Positions 35,937-44,630 of a stretch of DNA of 64,000 nt are shown here, in pieces. How positions within the stretch are numbered: position 1 is the stretch's first letter; each line of letters opens with the position of its first letter. Under the pieces are notes generated by a model, which was not told the DNA's origin, did no database searches, and saw nothing but the letters and a program-made list of their open reading frames with translations. Position numbers and translations under genes: made by a program. The DNA is from Thermaceae bacterium (GTDB lineage Bacteria; Deinococcota; Deinococci; Deinococcales; Marinithermaceae): contig JAMOUW010000059.1 in the NCBI GenBank assembly GCA_027067955.1, positions 53,532-117,531 on the forward strand. The letters are read 5' to 3'.

Positions 35937-37112
35937 TTACCTCCAGATCAGGCGCATGTAGGCCGCCAGTACCAGTCCAAAGAGGGCCAGGGGTATCATC
36001 GCCTTCCAGGCGAATTCCATGAGCTGGTCGTCGCGGTAGCGGGGCAGGGTGGCGCGGATCCAGAGGAAGATCCAGACCCAGACCGCGGTCTTGAGCGTGA
36101 AGTAGAGGCTCTCGAGCGCCCCCGCCGCCAGGCTGCCGGGCTCGAGCCCGAAGAGCGGTCCGTGCCAGCCGCCGAAGAAGAAGACCACGATCAGCGCCGG
36201 CAGCAGGAAGAGCTCGACGAACTCCGCCAGGAAGAAGAAGGCGAAGCTCATACCCGAGTACTCGACGTTGTAACCGGCGATCAACTCGGACTCTGCCTCG
36301 GGGAAGTCAAAGGGAATGTGCTTGAGCTCGGCCAGGCTGGCGATCACGTAGAGCACAAAGGGCAGCGCTAGCGGCAGGAAGTTCCAAAGACCCAGCTGCG
36401 CGTCCACTATCCCGCTAAGCGAAAGCGTGCCGCTCCAGACGGCGACCGTCAGGAAAACCAGCGCCAGCGGTATCTCATAGCTCACCATCTGCGCACCGGC
36501 GCGCAAAGCGCCGATGAGCGCCCACTTGTTGCCCGAAGAAACGCCCCCCAGCAGCACCCCGTAGGTGCTGAGGGTGGAGACCGCGATCAGGTAGACGAGA
36601 CCCACGTTGGTATCGGCCAGCACCCAGCCGGAAGCGAAGGGAATGACCGCGAACATCGCGAAGCTGGCCACGAAGGTCACCGCCGGAGCGAGCCGGAAGG
36701 TCAGCACGTCGGCCGCGGCCGGAACGAAGTCCTCCTTGGCGAGCAGTTTGAGGGCGTCGAAAATTGTCTGAATACCGCCGGCGGGACCGTAGTGCATGGG
36801 GCCGAAACGCTCCTGCACCTTACCCAGATATTTGCGCAGCACCAGAATTAAAAGCAGCGCCAGAACCGCCGAAAGCAGGAACAGCAGCACAACCTGGAGC
36901 GCGCGCATGAAAACGAAACCCCAGCCACTGTCCCAGCCAAGGGCGCCGAACAGCGCTGGAACACCAGCGTAGGTAGTGATGACCAGCAACCAAAAGACGA
37001 AAACGTAAGCGGAGTACACCGCACGCTCGAGCCAGGGGCGGCTCTTTTGAGGATCGTACCCGAACAGGCGCGGACGGAAGTGCCGGTCTTCGGGAATGGG
37101 AATCTGGCTCAC
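35937..37112 (-). CDS. nuoH: NADH-quinone oxidoreductase subunit H
   Basis: A 391-residue, eight-helix subunit forming part of the quinone chamber. Characteristic segments are RFGPMHYGPAGGIQTIFDALK, LKHIPFDFPEAESELIAGYN and YSGMSFAFFFLAEF, with the conserved acidic loop. GTG 37112 has TAGGAGGTGA just upstream, where the nuoD TAG stop lies. The direct nuoD-nuoH junction leaves no room for nuoE, nuoF and nuoG. Confidence 0.97.
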   Translation of the reverse strand: MSQIPIPEDRHFRPRLFGYDPQKSRPWLERAVYSAYVFVFWLLVITTYAGVPALFGALGWDSGWGFVFMRALQVVLLFLLSAVLALLLILVLRKYLGKVQERFGPMHYGPAGGIQTIFDALKLLAKEDFVPAAADVLTFRLAPAVTFVASFAMFAVIPFASGWVLADTNVGLVYLIAVSTLSTYGVLLGGVSSGNKWALIGALRAGAQMVSYEIPLALVFLTVAVWSGTLSLSGIVDAQLGLWNFLPLALPFVLYVIASLAELKHIPFDFPEAESELIAGYNVEYSGMSFAFFFLAEFVELFLLPALIVVFFFGGWHGPLFGLEPGSLAAGALESLYFTLKTAVWVWIFLWIRATLPRYRDDQLMEFAWKAMIPLALFGLVLAAYMRLIWR

Positions 37113-37123
37113 CGGTTCACCTC

Positions 37124-38251
37124 CTATCTATCGATCTCCCCGAACACGGGGTCGAGGGACGAAAGTATCGCTATCGCGTCGGAAAACTTGGCCCCGATGA
37201 AGAGGTCGGGGATAATTTGCAGGTTCGAAAAGGCGGCGCCCCGGTGCTTGACCCGGTACGGCTTGTCGGTTCCGTCGGAGATTACGAATACGCCCAGCTC
37301 GCCGCGGCTGTTTTCGACGGCGCGGTAGCGCTCGCCCGCCGGGGGCTTGATGCGAGCGGGCGCCTTGCCCTTGAAGGGTCCGGTCTTGGGGGTGAGTTCA
37401 AGCAACTGCCGCAGGATCCGGATCGACTGGTACATCTCCTGGAAGCGCACCCAGAAACGCGCATAAGTATCGCCGTCGGGCGAAGTCGGTATCTCGAACT
37501 CCACATCGGGATAGGCGTCGTAGGGGAAGGCCTTACGCACGTCATAAGCAACGCCGCTGGCCCTGAGCACCGGACCGCTCACGCCGCGGGCAATGGCGCG
37601 CTCCTTGCTGAGGACGCCCACGCCAATGGTACGGGCGTGCACCACCGGGCTTTCGAGCACCAGGTGCTCGTAGTCGACCATGCGCCGCTCGAGATGGTCC
37701 AGCAGATCAGCCACTTCTTTGAAGAAGTCAGGGTGAACGTCGCGGCGCACGCCGCCGAAAGTGTAATAGTTGGGCAGCATGCGCGCACCGGCGGTCTTCT
37801 CGACGATTCCGAGAATGATCTCGCGATCCCAGAAGGTATAGAGGAAGGGCGAGATGGCGCCCAGGTCCAGCATCGCCGTGCCCATCCACACCAGGTGGCT
37901 GGCAAGACGGAAGAGCTCGAAGAACATGGTGCGGATCTTCCTGGCCCGGTCAGGCACCTCCACACCCAGCATGTCCTCGATCGCCAGCACAAAGGGCAGC
38001 TCGTTTTGCGTGCCCGAAACGTAGTCCATGCGATCGGTGTATGGAATCACCATGGGATAGGTGCGCGCCTCTTCGATTTTCTCGTGGTTGCGGTGCAAAT
38101 AGCCTATGTGCGGCACCGCCCGGGTGATGCGCTCGCCCTCGAGCCCAAGCACCACGCGCAGCACTCCGTGGGTGGCCGGGTGCTGCGGACCCATGTTGAC
38201 GATCATTTCATCCGTGCGCCCGGGCACCGGCTCCAGGTTCATGGTGCTCAC
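37124..38251 (-). CDS. nuoD: NADH-quinone oxidoreductase subunit D (49-kDa)
   Basis: A 375-residue quinone-site subunit homologous to hydrogenase large subunits. Motifs are [30 protein letters not shown], and [15 protein letters not shown] (quinone Tyr). It ends with the canonical FGEIDR. It overlaps nuoC by 4 nt. Confidence 0.97.
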   Translation of the reverse strand: MSTMNLEPVPGRTDEMIVNMGPQHPATHGVLRVVLGLEGERITRAVPHIGYLHRNHEKIEEARTYPMVIPYTDRMDYVSGTQNELPFVLAIEDMLGVEVPDRARKIRTMFFELFRLASHLVWMGTAMLDLGAISPFLYTFWDREIILGIVEKTAGARMLPNYYTFGGVRRDVHPDFFKEVADLLDHLERRMVDYEHLVLESPVVHARTIGVGVLSKERAIARGVSGPVLRASGVAYDVRKAFPYDAYPDVEFEIPTSPDGDTYARFWVRFQEMYQSIRILRQLLELTPKTGPFKGKAPARIKPPAGERYRAVENSRGELGVFVISDGTDKPYRVKHRGAAFSNLQIIPDLFIGAKFSDAIAILSSLDPVFGEIDR

Positions 38252-38760
38252 GAGGCTTCACCTCCTTCGCCCGCCTCGCCGGCTTCCGGCTCCGGCGGGG
38301 GCGGCGGTGTCCAGGGGTCGGGATCGGGCCAGGCCTTGGGCTCCCAGCCGGGGATCGGGTAACCGCCGGTGTCATAGCGCTTGAGCAGCGGATGCAATTC
38401 CCACTCGTCTTCCAGCAAGATACGCCGCAGATCGGGATGGCCGCTGAAGCGCACGCCCAGCATGTCGTAAGCCTCGCGCTCGTACCACTCCACCCCCGGC
38501 CAGAGATCGGTTACCGAAGCGACCACCGGGTTCTCGTAGCGTACGTCGGTGCGCACCGTCACCTTGGCGCGATCATGCAACCGGGTAAGGTGCAGGGTGA
38601 CGCGCAATCCGTAACCCGTGTCGATACCGCTGACCGCGCGCGGGAAGTCGAAACCGTCGGCCTTAAGTTTTTCGCAGAGCGCCCGGTAGTCCTCCGGGTG
38701 CACCGTGTAAATGTCCTCGTCGAAAAGCCGCTCCTGCTTTAGCCTCAGTTCCACGGTCAC
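38248..38760 (-). CDS. nuoC: NADH-quinone oxidoreductase subunit C (30-kDa)
   Basis: A 170-residue peripheral subunit with the conserved [30 protein letters not shown] block (seen in parts). The C-terminus is a Pro/Glu/Gly-rich tail ([18 protein letters not shown]), longer than the core family. The stop overlaps the nuoD start. Confidence 0.95.
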   Translation of the reverse strand: MTVELRLKQERLFDEDIYTVHPEDYRALCEKLKADGFDFPRAVSGIDTGYGLRVTLHLTRLHDRAKVTVRTDVRYENPVVASVTDLWPGVEWYEREAYDMLGVRFSGHPDLRRILLEDEWELHPLLKRYDTGGYPIPGWEPKAWPDPDPWTPPPPPEPEAGEAGEGGEAS

Positions 38761-38764
38761 CTCC

Positions 38765-39319
38765 CTAGAGCACCGGGATCCGGCCGTCCTTGCCGGGTTC
38801 GGCCATGATCTCGTAGTCGGCGGGAATCTCTCGGGGTTTCTTGTAACGCAGCTCGCGGTCGGCTATCTTGTCACGCAAGAGCAAGAGCGCCTGCAACAGG
38901 GCCTCCGGACGCGGCGGGCAGCCGGGAATGTAAACGTCCACGGGCACGATCTTGTCCACGCCTTCGACGACCGAATATCCCTGCCGGAAAGGCCCGCCCT
39001 GATTGGCGCAGGCGCCCATCGAAATGACCCACTTGGGTTCGGCCATCTGGTCGTACAGGCGCCGCAAACGCTTGGCCAGCTTCTTGTTGACGGTGCCCGA
39101 AACTATCATCACGTCGGCCTGCCGGGGCGTGTTGCGGAAGAACATGCCGAAGCGGTCGGCATCGATCTTGGGATCCCAGGTGGCCATCATCTCGATAGCG
39201 CAGCAGGCGATACCGAAGGTCAGCGGCCACATGCTGCGGCTGCGCGCCATGTTGATAAGGTCGTCGAGCGTGCCCAGAATAACGTCACGCGGCCTTTCGT
39301 CGGAACCTAGTAAACCCAC
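38765..39319 (-). CDS. nuoB: NADH-quinone oxidoreductase subunit B
   Basis: A 184-residue subunit that holds cluster N2, the last electron carrier before quinone. Cys ligands are C39 and C40 ([11 protein letters not shown]), the Cys of MGACANQGG and that of [15 protein letters not shown] 39319 lies 13 nt inside the end of nuoA. Confidence 0.97.
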   Translation of the reverse strand: MGLLGSDERPRDVILGTLDDLINMARSRSMWPLTFGIACCAIEMMATWDPKIDADRFGMFFRNTPRQADVMIVSGTVNKKLAKRLRRLYDQMAEPKWVISMGACANQGGPFRQGYSVVEGVDKIVPVDVYIPGCPPRPEALLQALLLLRDKIADRELRYKKPREIPADYEIMAEPGKDGRIPVL

Positions 39320-39684
39320 TTGAGCACCCCCCTCCGCCAGGCATAGACGAGTCCCATAGCCAGGATGACGATGAAGACCACCGCTTCGAAGAAGCCCACC
39401 CAGCCCAGCCTGTCGTAGGCCACGGCCCAGGGAAACAGCAAGGCGGCCTCGACGTCGAAAAGCAAAAAGAGCAAAGCGAAAATATAGTAGTTGACGTTGA
39501 ATCGCAGATTCACATCGCCAATCGGTATCTCGCCGGATTCATAGGCGTCGAGTTTGCCCGCGGGCTTGGGCCGCACCCCGACCAGCAAGCGGGCGATCCC
39601 AATCGTCGCGAAAACGATCGCCAGACCGGTTAGGAAGAACGCTATCGCGGTGATACCCGCCTGCAATTCCGTTAGGTAGTCCAC
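39307..39684 (-). CDS. nuoA: NADH-quinone oxidoreductase subunit A
   Basis: A 125-residue, three-helix subunit at the heel of complex I ([38 protein letters not shown]). I begin at GTG 39684 because AAGGGGG lies 6 nt upstream; a longer frame to 39750 adds a Cys-containing leader not typical of NuoA. It is the first gene of the nuo operon. A promoter in 39685-39833 is expected, but I see no convincing -35/-10 pair there on this strand. Confidence 0.93.
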   Translation of the reverse strand: MDYLTELQAGITAIAFFLTGLAIVFATIGIARLLVGVRPKPAGKLDAYESGEIPIGDVNLRFNVNYYIFALLFLLFDVEAALLFPWAVAYDRLGWVGFFEAVVFIVILAMGLVYAWRRGVLKWVY

Positions 39685-39819
39685 GGCTTGCCCCCTTTCC
39701 GCCCCGCATGCGGAGCACACTCCGCCATTCTTACACTTCTCCAGCACCACAGGCTAGGGACGCGTTTACCATGAGCCCTTCTCAATCTGGAACTGCTGTG
39801 TTCTCACCGGGAATACGGC

Positions 39820-39825
39820 TATAAT
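39820..39825 (+). promoter_or_regulatory. TATAAT box of the amidase gene
   Basis: A perfect TATAAT stands 8 nt before ATG 39834, so the transcript would begin within 1-2 nt of the start codon. No good -35 hexamer is seen at the usual spacing. Confidence 0.55.
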
Positions 39826-39833
39826 CGCGGTGG

Positions 39834-40958
39834 ATGCGTACGTTTGCCTTTTTCTTATTAATGCTGACCTCCTTTACCTGGGCGGGACCCGACTGGCTGC
39901 GCTGGGGAGCGCACGCCGACGAGGGCTTTACCCGTTTCGTCTTCGAGTTGCCGCTAGGCACGTCATACGAAGTCGTGAGCGAAAACGCGGTGGTACGCGT
40001 GCGCCTGGGACTGGGGGTCGCAAAGCAGGAAACCCTGACCACCGAAGATCCCGCGGTCGAACACGTGGAGATAGTGCCCGCTACCGCGGGCGCCGAGGTA
40101 AGGCTCTATCTGAGGCCGGGATCTACGGCGAAAAAACCTTTTGTGCTCGAAGGTCCGGCGGCCCACTTTCGCCTGGTTATCGACGTCGTCCATCCCCAAA
40201 ACGGCCTCGCGGCGCAACCGCCGAAACCCAAACCAAGACCTCCGGTGGTGGTGATAGATCCGGGTCACGGCGGTCCCGACCCCGGTACGGTCGGCTACAT
40301 CCGCGAGAAAGAGGTCACCCTCGACATCGCCCTGCGGGTGCGCTACCTGCTCGAGGCCAACGGCATCAAGGTGGTGCTCACCCGCGACGGCGACTACGAC
40401 CTGGCCCCGCCCCAAATCAGGGATTACAACCAGCGCAAGATAATCGATCTGGACAAGCGGGCCGAGATGACCAACGGCGACCGCAATCTCTTCGTTTCCA
40501 TACACGTCAACTCGGCCGAACGTCCCGCGCGCGGAATAGAAGTCTACTATCTGGGCAAGACCCTGGATCCGCGCACGCTGGCCCTCGCCGTGGCCGAAAA
40601 CGGTGGCGGGGAGCTGGGGCTCGAGCTCACCCAAAAAGCCGAGAGCACCGCCGAAGCCGCACTGGCCGATTTGATAGCCCAGGGCAACCTGCAGTTCTCC
40701 GCCCGGCTGGCGAAAGCAATTCTCAAGCAGTTGCTCAGCCGCACCCACACCATCAATCGCGGCGTGCACTCCGCCCCCTTCTACGTGCTCCGCTACGCCC
40801 GCATCCCTGCGGTGCTAGTGGAAGTGGGTTTTGCCAACCATCCCACCGAGGGACGGCTACTTGCGCGCGTCGACTACCGCCAACAGCTGGCGGAAGGAAT
40901 AGTAGCGGGGATCCTGGAGATGCTGAGGAACGGCACATACGCGGCGCCCGGGCAATAG
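39834..40958 (+). CDS. N-acetylmuramoyl-L-alanine amidase (AmiC/CwlD type)
   Basis: A 374-residue secreted enzyme that removes stem peptides from peptidoglycan. After a signal peptide (FAFFLLMLTSFTWA-GPD) come an AMIN-like beta domain (about 20-120), a Pro-rich linker (QPPKPKPRPP) and an amidase_3 domain. Zinc ligands lie in VIDPGHGGPDPG (H145), the Glu of YIREKEVTLD and SIHVNSA, with the catalytic Glu in LVEVGFANH. It is divergent from nuoA and the first of a wall/shape gene group. Confidence 0.93.
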   Translation: MRTFAFFLLMLTSFTWAGPDWLRWGAHADEGFTRFVFELPLGTSYEVVSENAVVRVRLGLGVAKQETLTTEDPAVEHVEIVPATAGAEVRLYLRPGSTAKKPFVLEGPAAHFRLVIDVVHPQNGLAAQPPKPKPRPPVVVIDPGHGGPDPGTVGYIREKEVTLDIALRVRYLLEANGIKVVLTRDGDYDLAPPQIRDYNQRKIIDLDKRAEMTNGDRNLFVSIHVNSAERPARGIEVYYLGKTLDPRTLALAVAENGGGELGLELTQKAESTAEAALADLIAQGNLQFSARLAKAILKQLLSRTHTINRGVHSAPFYVLRYARIPAVLVEVGFANHPTEGRLLARVDYRQQLAEGIVAGILEMLRNGTYAAPGQ

Positions 40959-41039
40959 CCCCGCCAAGGGGCGTCCAGCGCGCTCCACCCGTCCAAAAAC
41001 CGCCCGGGGGTGGCCTGTGGGGACTGTAGCATGGATAAC

Positions 41040-41705
41040 ATGGATACCGAGCTAGCCAGGTACATCGACCACACCCTCTTGCTACCAACGGCGACCACGG
41101 CCGATATCGAAAAACTCTGCCGGGAAGCCGACGATTATTACTTATACGCCGTCTGCGTCAACCCCGCTTTCGTTCCCGCAGCCCGGCGCGCTCTGGGCGC
41201 AAGCCCCGTGCGCATTGCCGCCGTGGTGGGCTTCCCCCTGGGCGCCAATTCTTCACAGATTAAGGCCGTGGAGGCGGCACTGGCGGTCTCCCAGGGCGCC
41301 GACGAGCTCGACATGGTGATTCCCCTCGGGGCGGCGCTAGCTGGCGACTGGGAAGCGGTGGCCGGGGACGTACGCGCCGTACGCGAGGCCGCCCCGCAAG
41401 CGGTTCTGAAAGTAATCCTGGAAACCGGCCACCTCAGCGAATCTCAGATACGCGCAGCCGCCGAAGCGGCGCTGGCGGGTGGAGCCGACTACCTAAAAAC
41501 CTCAACTGGTTTCGGGCCGCGCGGGGCCAGCGTCGAAGACGTGCGGCTGCTGGTCGAGGTGGCCGCCGGGCGCGCTAAGGTTAAGGCGGCCGGCGGTATA
41601 CGCAATCGCGAGGACGCCTGGAAGATGATTGAGGCGGGCGCCGATCGCCTGGGCACATCTAGCGGGGTCGCGCTCGTAAGCGGCGGGGAGAGCAAGGGCT
41701 ATTAA
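41040..41705 (+). CDS. deoC: Deoxyribose-phosphate aldolase
   Basis: A 221-residue TIM-barrel aldolase cleaving 2-deoxyribose-5-phosphate in nucleoside breakdown. Seen are YIDHTLLLPTAT, VGFPLGANSS, the catalytic KVILETG and the Schiff-base lysine K153 in YLKTSTGFGPRGAS, and KAAGGIRNREDA. ATG 41040 (MDTELARYIDHT) agrees with family N-termini and has TAGCAT 7 nt upstream; ATG 41031 would add three residues. Its stop codon overlaps the proposed ATT start of the next gene. Confidence 0.94.
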   Translation: MDTELARYIDHTLLLPTATTADIEKLCREADDYYLYAVCVNPAFVPAARRALGASPVRIAAVVGFPLGANSSQIKAVEAALAVSQGADELDMVIPLGAALAGDWEAVAGDVRAVREAAPQAVLKVILETGHLSESQIRAAAEAALAGGADYLKTSTGFGPRGASVEDVRLLVEVAAGRAKVKAAGGIRNREDAWKMIEAGADRLGTSSGVALVSGGESKGY

Positions 41706-42819
41706 GAAACAGCAGAAACCCAAACCCGCATGGCTGGGATACGCACTGCTCGTACTGCTGGCCGGCCTGGCGCTCTGGCAGCAAAAAAGCGGCTACACCA
41801 ATCCGCCCGCAGCTGGCACGGTCAGTCTGCAGGTCCGCTTTTTGCCAGAAGAGGAAGACGCCGTGCTCGACGCCTTGCAGGGGGCTCTGGCAAAAGCCCG
41901 GCGCACCGCCGACCTGGCGCTCCTGACCCTGAACGACACCCGGCTGGGATACGCGCTTGCGCAGGCGGCGCAACGCGGCGTAAGGGTACGCATCTTCAGC
42001 GAGCGCGAACACCGGAACGAACTGCTGTCAACGCTGCTCTCCGGCGCCCGCGGTCAGCGCAGCGGCCGCCCCCGAATCAGCAGGCGGCAGGCGGAAGATG
42101 CGGTGGAACCGCTGGGCGGCCATTGTGAACGCCTCTCCCGGGTACAAATCTGCTACGACGACCGCCCGGGGCTGATGCACGACAAGTTTGCAGTCATCGA
42201 CGACCAGCAGGTGTTTACCGGCAGCATGAACTGGAGTTACAGCGGAATACATCGCAATGACAACGACTCGTTGAGCCTGAACGGCGAGTCGGCCGCCCGC
42301 GTTTTCCACTCCGCCTTCGAGGCGCTGTGGCAGCGCAAACCACGGTCCCCAGCTCCGGCGATGCTGGAGATTGAGGACGGCGGCGAATTGGAGATCTACT
42401 TTACCCCTTCCTACGGCCACGAAGCCGAGCGGCGAATAAGCTCCGAGCTGAACAAAGCCGAAAGTGAAATTTTGGTTGCCGCGTTCGTGCTTACCAATCC
42501 CGCGATAATCGCCTCTCTTAACCGGGCCGCAAGGCGCGGAGTAGAAGTGCGGGTTCTGCTGGAACAACGAAATCTAAGAGATTCGCAGGAAGAAGAACTG
42601 GACCGGCGTGTAGAAGTACGCACGGACGCCAACCGTTACGCAATGCACTTAAAAACGATGGTCATAGACGAAAAGGTGGTGCTAACCGGATCGTTCAATT
42701 TCACCCGCTCGGCGGTGGCGCGCAACGACGAAAACCTGCTGGTTCTCACCAGCCCCCGCCATGCAGGGCGGTACAAAGAAAAGGTATGGGGACTATGGCA
42801 AGCAGCCAGCCCACGATAG
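41701..42819 (+). CDS. Membrane-anchored phospholipase D-like protein (putative ATT start)
   Basis: A 372-residue PLD-superfamily protein with two HKD motifs: LMHDKFAVIDDQQVFTGSMN (H160, K162) and MHLKTMVIDEKVVLTGSFN (H316, K318). The frame is open from 41680 with no ATG, GTG or TTG until TTG 41842. Reading from ATT 41701, which overlaps the deoC stop, gives KKQQKPKPAWLGYALLVLLAGLALW, a convincing basic signal-anchor. AAGGG and GGGGAG lie upstream. Starting at TTG would remove the anchor. Function could be a nuclease or a lipid hydrolase/synthase. Confidence 0.78.
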   Translation: MKKQQKPKPAWLGYALLVLLAGLALWQQKSGYTNPPAAGTVSLQVRFLPEEEDAVLDALQGALAKARRTADLALLTLNDTRLGYALAQAAQRGVRVRIFSEREHRNELLSTLLSGARGQRSGRPRISRRQAEDAVEPLGGHCERLSRVQICYDDRPGLMHDKFAVIDDQQVFTGSMNWSYSGIHRNDNDSLSLNGESAARVFHSAFEALWQRKPRSPAPAMLEIEDGGELEIYFTPSYGHEAERRISSELNKAESEILVAAFVLTNPAIIASLNRAARRGVEVRVLLEQRNLRDSQEEELDRRVEVRTDANRYAMHLKTMVIDEKVVLTGSFNFTRSAVARNDENLLVLTSPRHAGRYKEKVWGLWQAASPR

Positions 42820-43379
42820 TTCTGGCCTCCGGCAGTCCGCGGCGGCGGGAGCTCTTGAAACGTCTGGGGCTGCCTTTTGTGGTAAAACCACCGGCCGTCG
42901 AGGAAGAAAGGTGGCCCGGGGAGGATCCCCCCGCCACCGCCAGGCGGCTCGCCGGTCTGAAAGCGCGTGCGGCTGCGGGAGAATGGGTGGTGGCGGCAGA
43001 TACCATAGTCGAACTGAACGGCCTGGTTTTGGGCAAACCGCGGGATACCGGGGAGAATCTGGAGTACCTGCGTCTTCTCTCGGGACGCACCCACCTGGTG
43101 CACACCGGTCTGGCCGTCACAGGACCGGATGGCGGTGAGGAAACGGTCAGCACTACCCGGGTCACCTTTCGGGAGCTTGCAGATTGGGAAATGCAAGCCT
43201 ACGCCGCCAGCGGTGAAGGACTGGACAAGGCGGGCGGCTACGGTATTCAGGAAAAGGGGATGGCGCTGGTGGCGGGTATAGAAGGCGACTTCTTTACGGT
43301 CATGGGCCTGCCGGTGTCCGCCCTCTGGACAGGTCTGGGCAAGCTGGGCTACCCGCTGGCGGAGGTCTGGCGTGCTTAG
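42786..43379 (+). CDS. maf: Maf-like nucleotide pyrophosphatase
   Basis: A 197-residue Maf/HAM1-like enzyme that hydrolyses modified nucleoside triphosphates and is linked to septum control. Family motifs are VLASGSPRRRELLKRLGL, VVAADTIVELNGLVLGKP and DKAGGYGIQEKG. It starts inside the end of the PLD gene; ATG 42795 is an alternative start. The family's metal-site Asp is in AADTIV. It is followed by mreC with 8 nt overlap, a classic maf-mre arrangement. Confidence 0.93.
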   Translation: MGTMASSQPTIVLASGSPRRRELLKRLGLPFVVKPPAVEEERWPGEDPPATARRLAGLKARAAAGEWVVAADTIVELNGLVLGKPRDTGENLEYLRLLSGRTHLVHTGLAVTGPDGGEETVSTTRVTFRELADWEMQAYAASGEGLDKAGGYGIQEKGMALVAGIEGDFFTVMGLPVSALWTGLGKLGYPLAEVWRA

Positions 43380-44148
43380 ACTAACATACCTGGGATACGT
43401 ATTTTTGGCACTGGCGCTGTCCGCACTGACCGCAAACTTCGCACCGCAACTGCCGGGAGAGGTATCGGCGCGGATAGCCCCGCTCTTTGGCCTCGGGCAC
43501 CGCGCCGCTCAAAACCTGCGTGCGGCAGTCGCCACCCTGATCGAGCGCCGCAACCTTCGCTACGAAAACCGCCAGCTAGCCGAAGAGGTGGCCTGGCTCG
43601 AGGAGAGCAATACCGAACTTAAAGTCGAGCTGGAGCGCCTGCGCCGCGCTCTGGCCGTGCGCGAAGCCCAGGCGCCGGGAGTGGTGGCCAGCGCCCCGGT
43701 AATCTCCGAGGATACCTCGGGTCTCTACCGTCGCTTGATCCTGGGTCTCGGTGAAGCCGACGGTCTCTCCGCGGGCATGCCGGTCACCAGCCCCGACGGG
43801 CTGGTGGGGGTGATAATCGAAACGACCCCGCACCGTGCGGTCGTGCGCACGGTGGTGGACCCTGAGTCGCGGGTGGGGGTCAGACCCGAAGGCGGTCCGG
43901 GTAGGGGCATTGCCGTGGGCGAACCGCCGGCTAGCCTGCGCGTAGAGCTGCCGGTGGAAACGAAGGTTGCGGTCGGGGAACTGCTCGTAACCGGATCGTT
44001 GCAGGGCCTGTTCCCCGAAGGCATCCCCGTGGCCCGGGTCACCCGCATCCTGCCCCGCACGCCGGGAGCGTTGCGAAAAGTAGTCCGCGCCGAACCGCTG
44101 GTCAAGTTCGGACTGCTCGAAGAGGTGGTCGTGCTGGGTAAGCTATGA
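43372..44148 (+). CDS. mreC: Rod shape-determining protein MreC
   Basis: A 258-residue protein with one N-terminal membrane helix (GYVFLALALSALTANFAP), a coiled coil from about residue 65 to 105 (NRQLAEEVAWLEESNTELKV) and the periplasmic beta domain (GLVGVIIETTPHRAVVRTVVD, LVTGSLQGLFPEGIPVARVT). It scaffolds the elongasome with MreB, MreD and PBP2. GTG 43372 lies within the maf end. mreB is not in the window. Confidence 0.94.
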   Translation: MLRLTYLGYVFLALALSALTANFAPQLPGEVSARIAPLFGLGHRAAQNLRAAVATLIERRNLRYENRQLAEEVAWLEESNTELKVELERLRRALAVREAQAPGVVASAPVISEDTSGLYRRLILGLGEADGLSAGMPVTSPDGLVGVIIETTPHRAVVRTVVDPESRVGVRPEGGPGRGIAVGEPPASLRVELPVETKVAVGELLVTGSLQGLFPEGIPVARVTRILPRTPGALRKVVRAEPLVKFGLLEEVVVLGKL

Positions 44149-44630
44149 GAACATTCCTGCTCATCATTTCCAGCCTGATAATGCAGTCGCTCGTTTCGGG
44201 TCTGCTGCCCGATCGTTTGACCCCTCCTGATCTCTGGTTCCTGCTCGTGCTGGTTCTGGCCAGCCGGCACAACCCCTACGCAGGACTGGCGATAGCCTTC
44301 GGAATCGGCCTCATGCAAGACCTCAGTTCCGCGGGTTATCTCGGCTTCCACGCCCTGGGGCTGGTCAGCGCCGCATACGCGTTTTACGGCCTGCGGGGCT
44401 GGCTCCACTGGGAAGAACCGGCTGCGCGAATGGTCATTATTTTCCTGTCCTTCCTCGTGAAGTGGGGCGGTTACCTGATACTCGTCTACTGGCTGCGTTA
44501 TACGACACTGCCCGCGAGCACCTGGGCGCAGGTGTTTGCTCCGGAACTCGCACTTACGTTACTGCTCGCACCGGCCTACTTGTGGATGGCGGAAGCGCTG
44601 CTGGGGCCGGAGGACGAAACATATGCCTGA
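44145..44630 (+). CDS. mreD: Rod shape-determining protein MreD
   Basis: A 161-residue inner-membrane protein with about five helices (LWFLLVLVLASRHNPYAGLAIA, GLMQDLSSAGYLGFHALGLV). The GxxQDxxS...G pattern is typical of MreD. It overlaps mreC by 4 nt (ATGA) and the PBP2 gene by 8 nt. Confidence 0.9.
   Translation: MRTFLLIISSLIMQSLVSGLLPDRLTPPDLWFLLVLVLASRHNPYAGLAIAFGIGLMQDLSSAGYLGFHALGLVSAAYAFYGLRGWLHWEEPAARMVIIFLSFLVKWGGYLILVYWLRYTTLPASTWAQVFAPELALTLLLAPAYLWMAEALLGPEDETYA

Noticed and set aside
37113-37123. A frameshifted or remnant nuoE, nuoF or nuoG between nuoD and nuoH
   Set aside because: Only 11 nt separate the genes and they contain a clean ribosome site, so no remnant is present.
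41842-42819. TTG 41842 as the start of the PLD-like gene
   Set aside because: It has no ribosome site and would cut off a well-formed signal-anchor encoded directly upstream in the same open frame.
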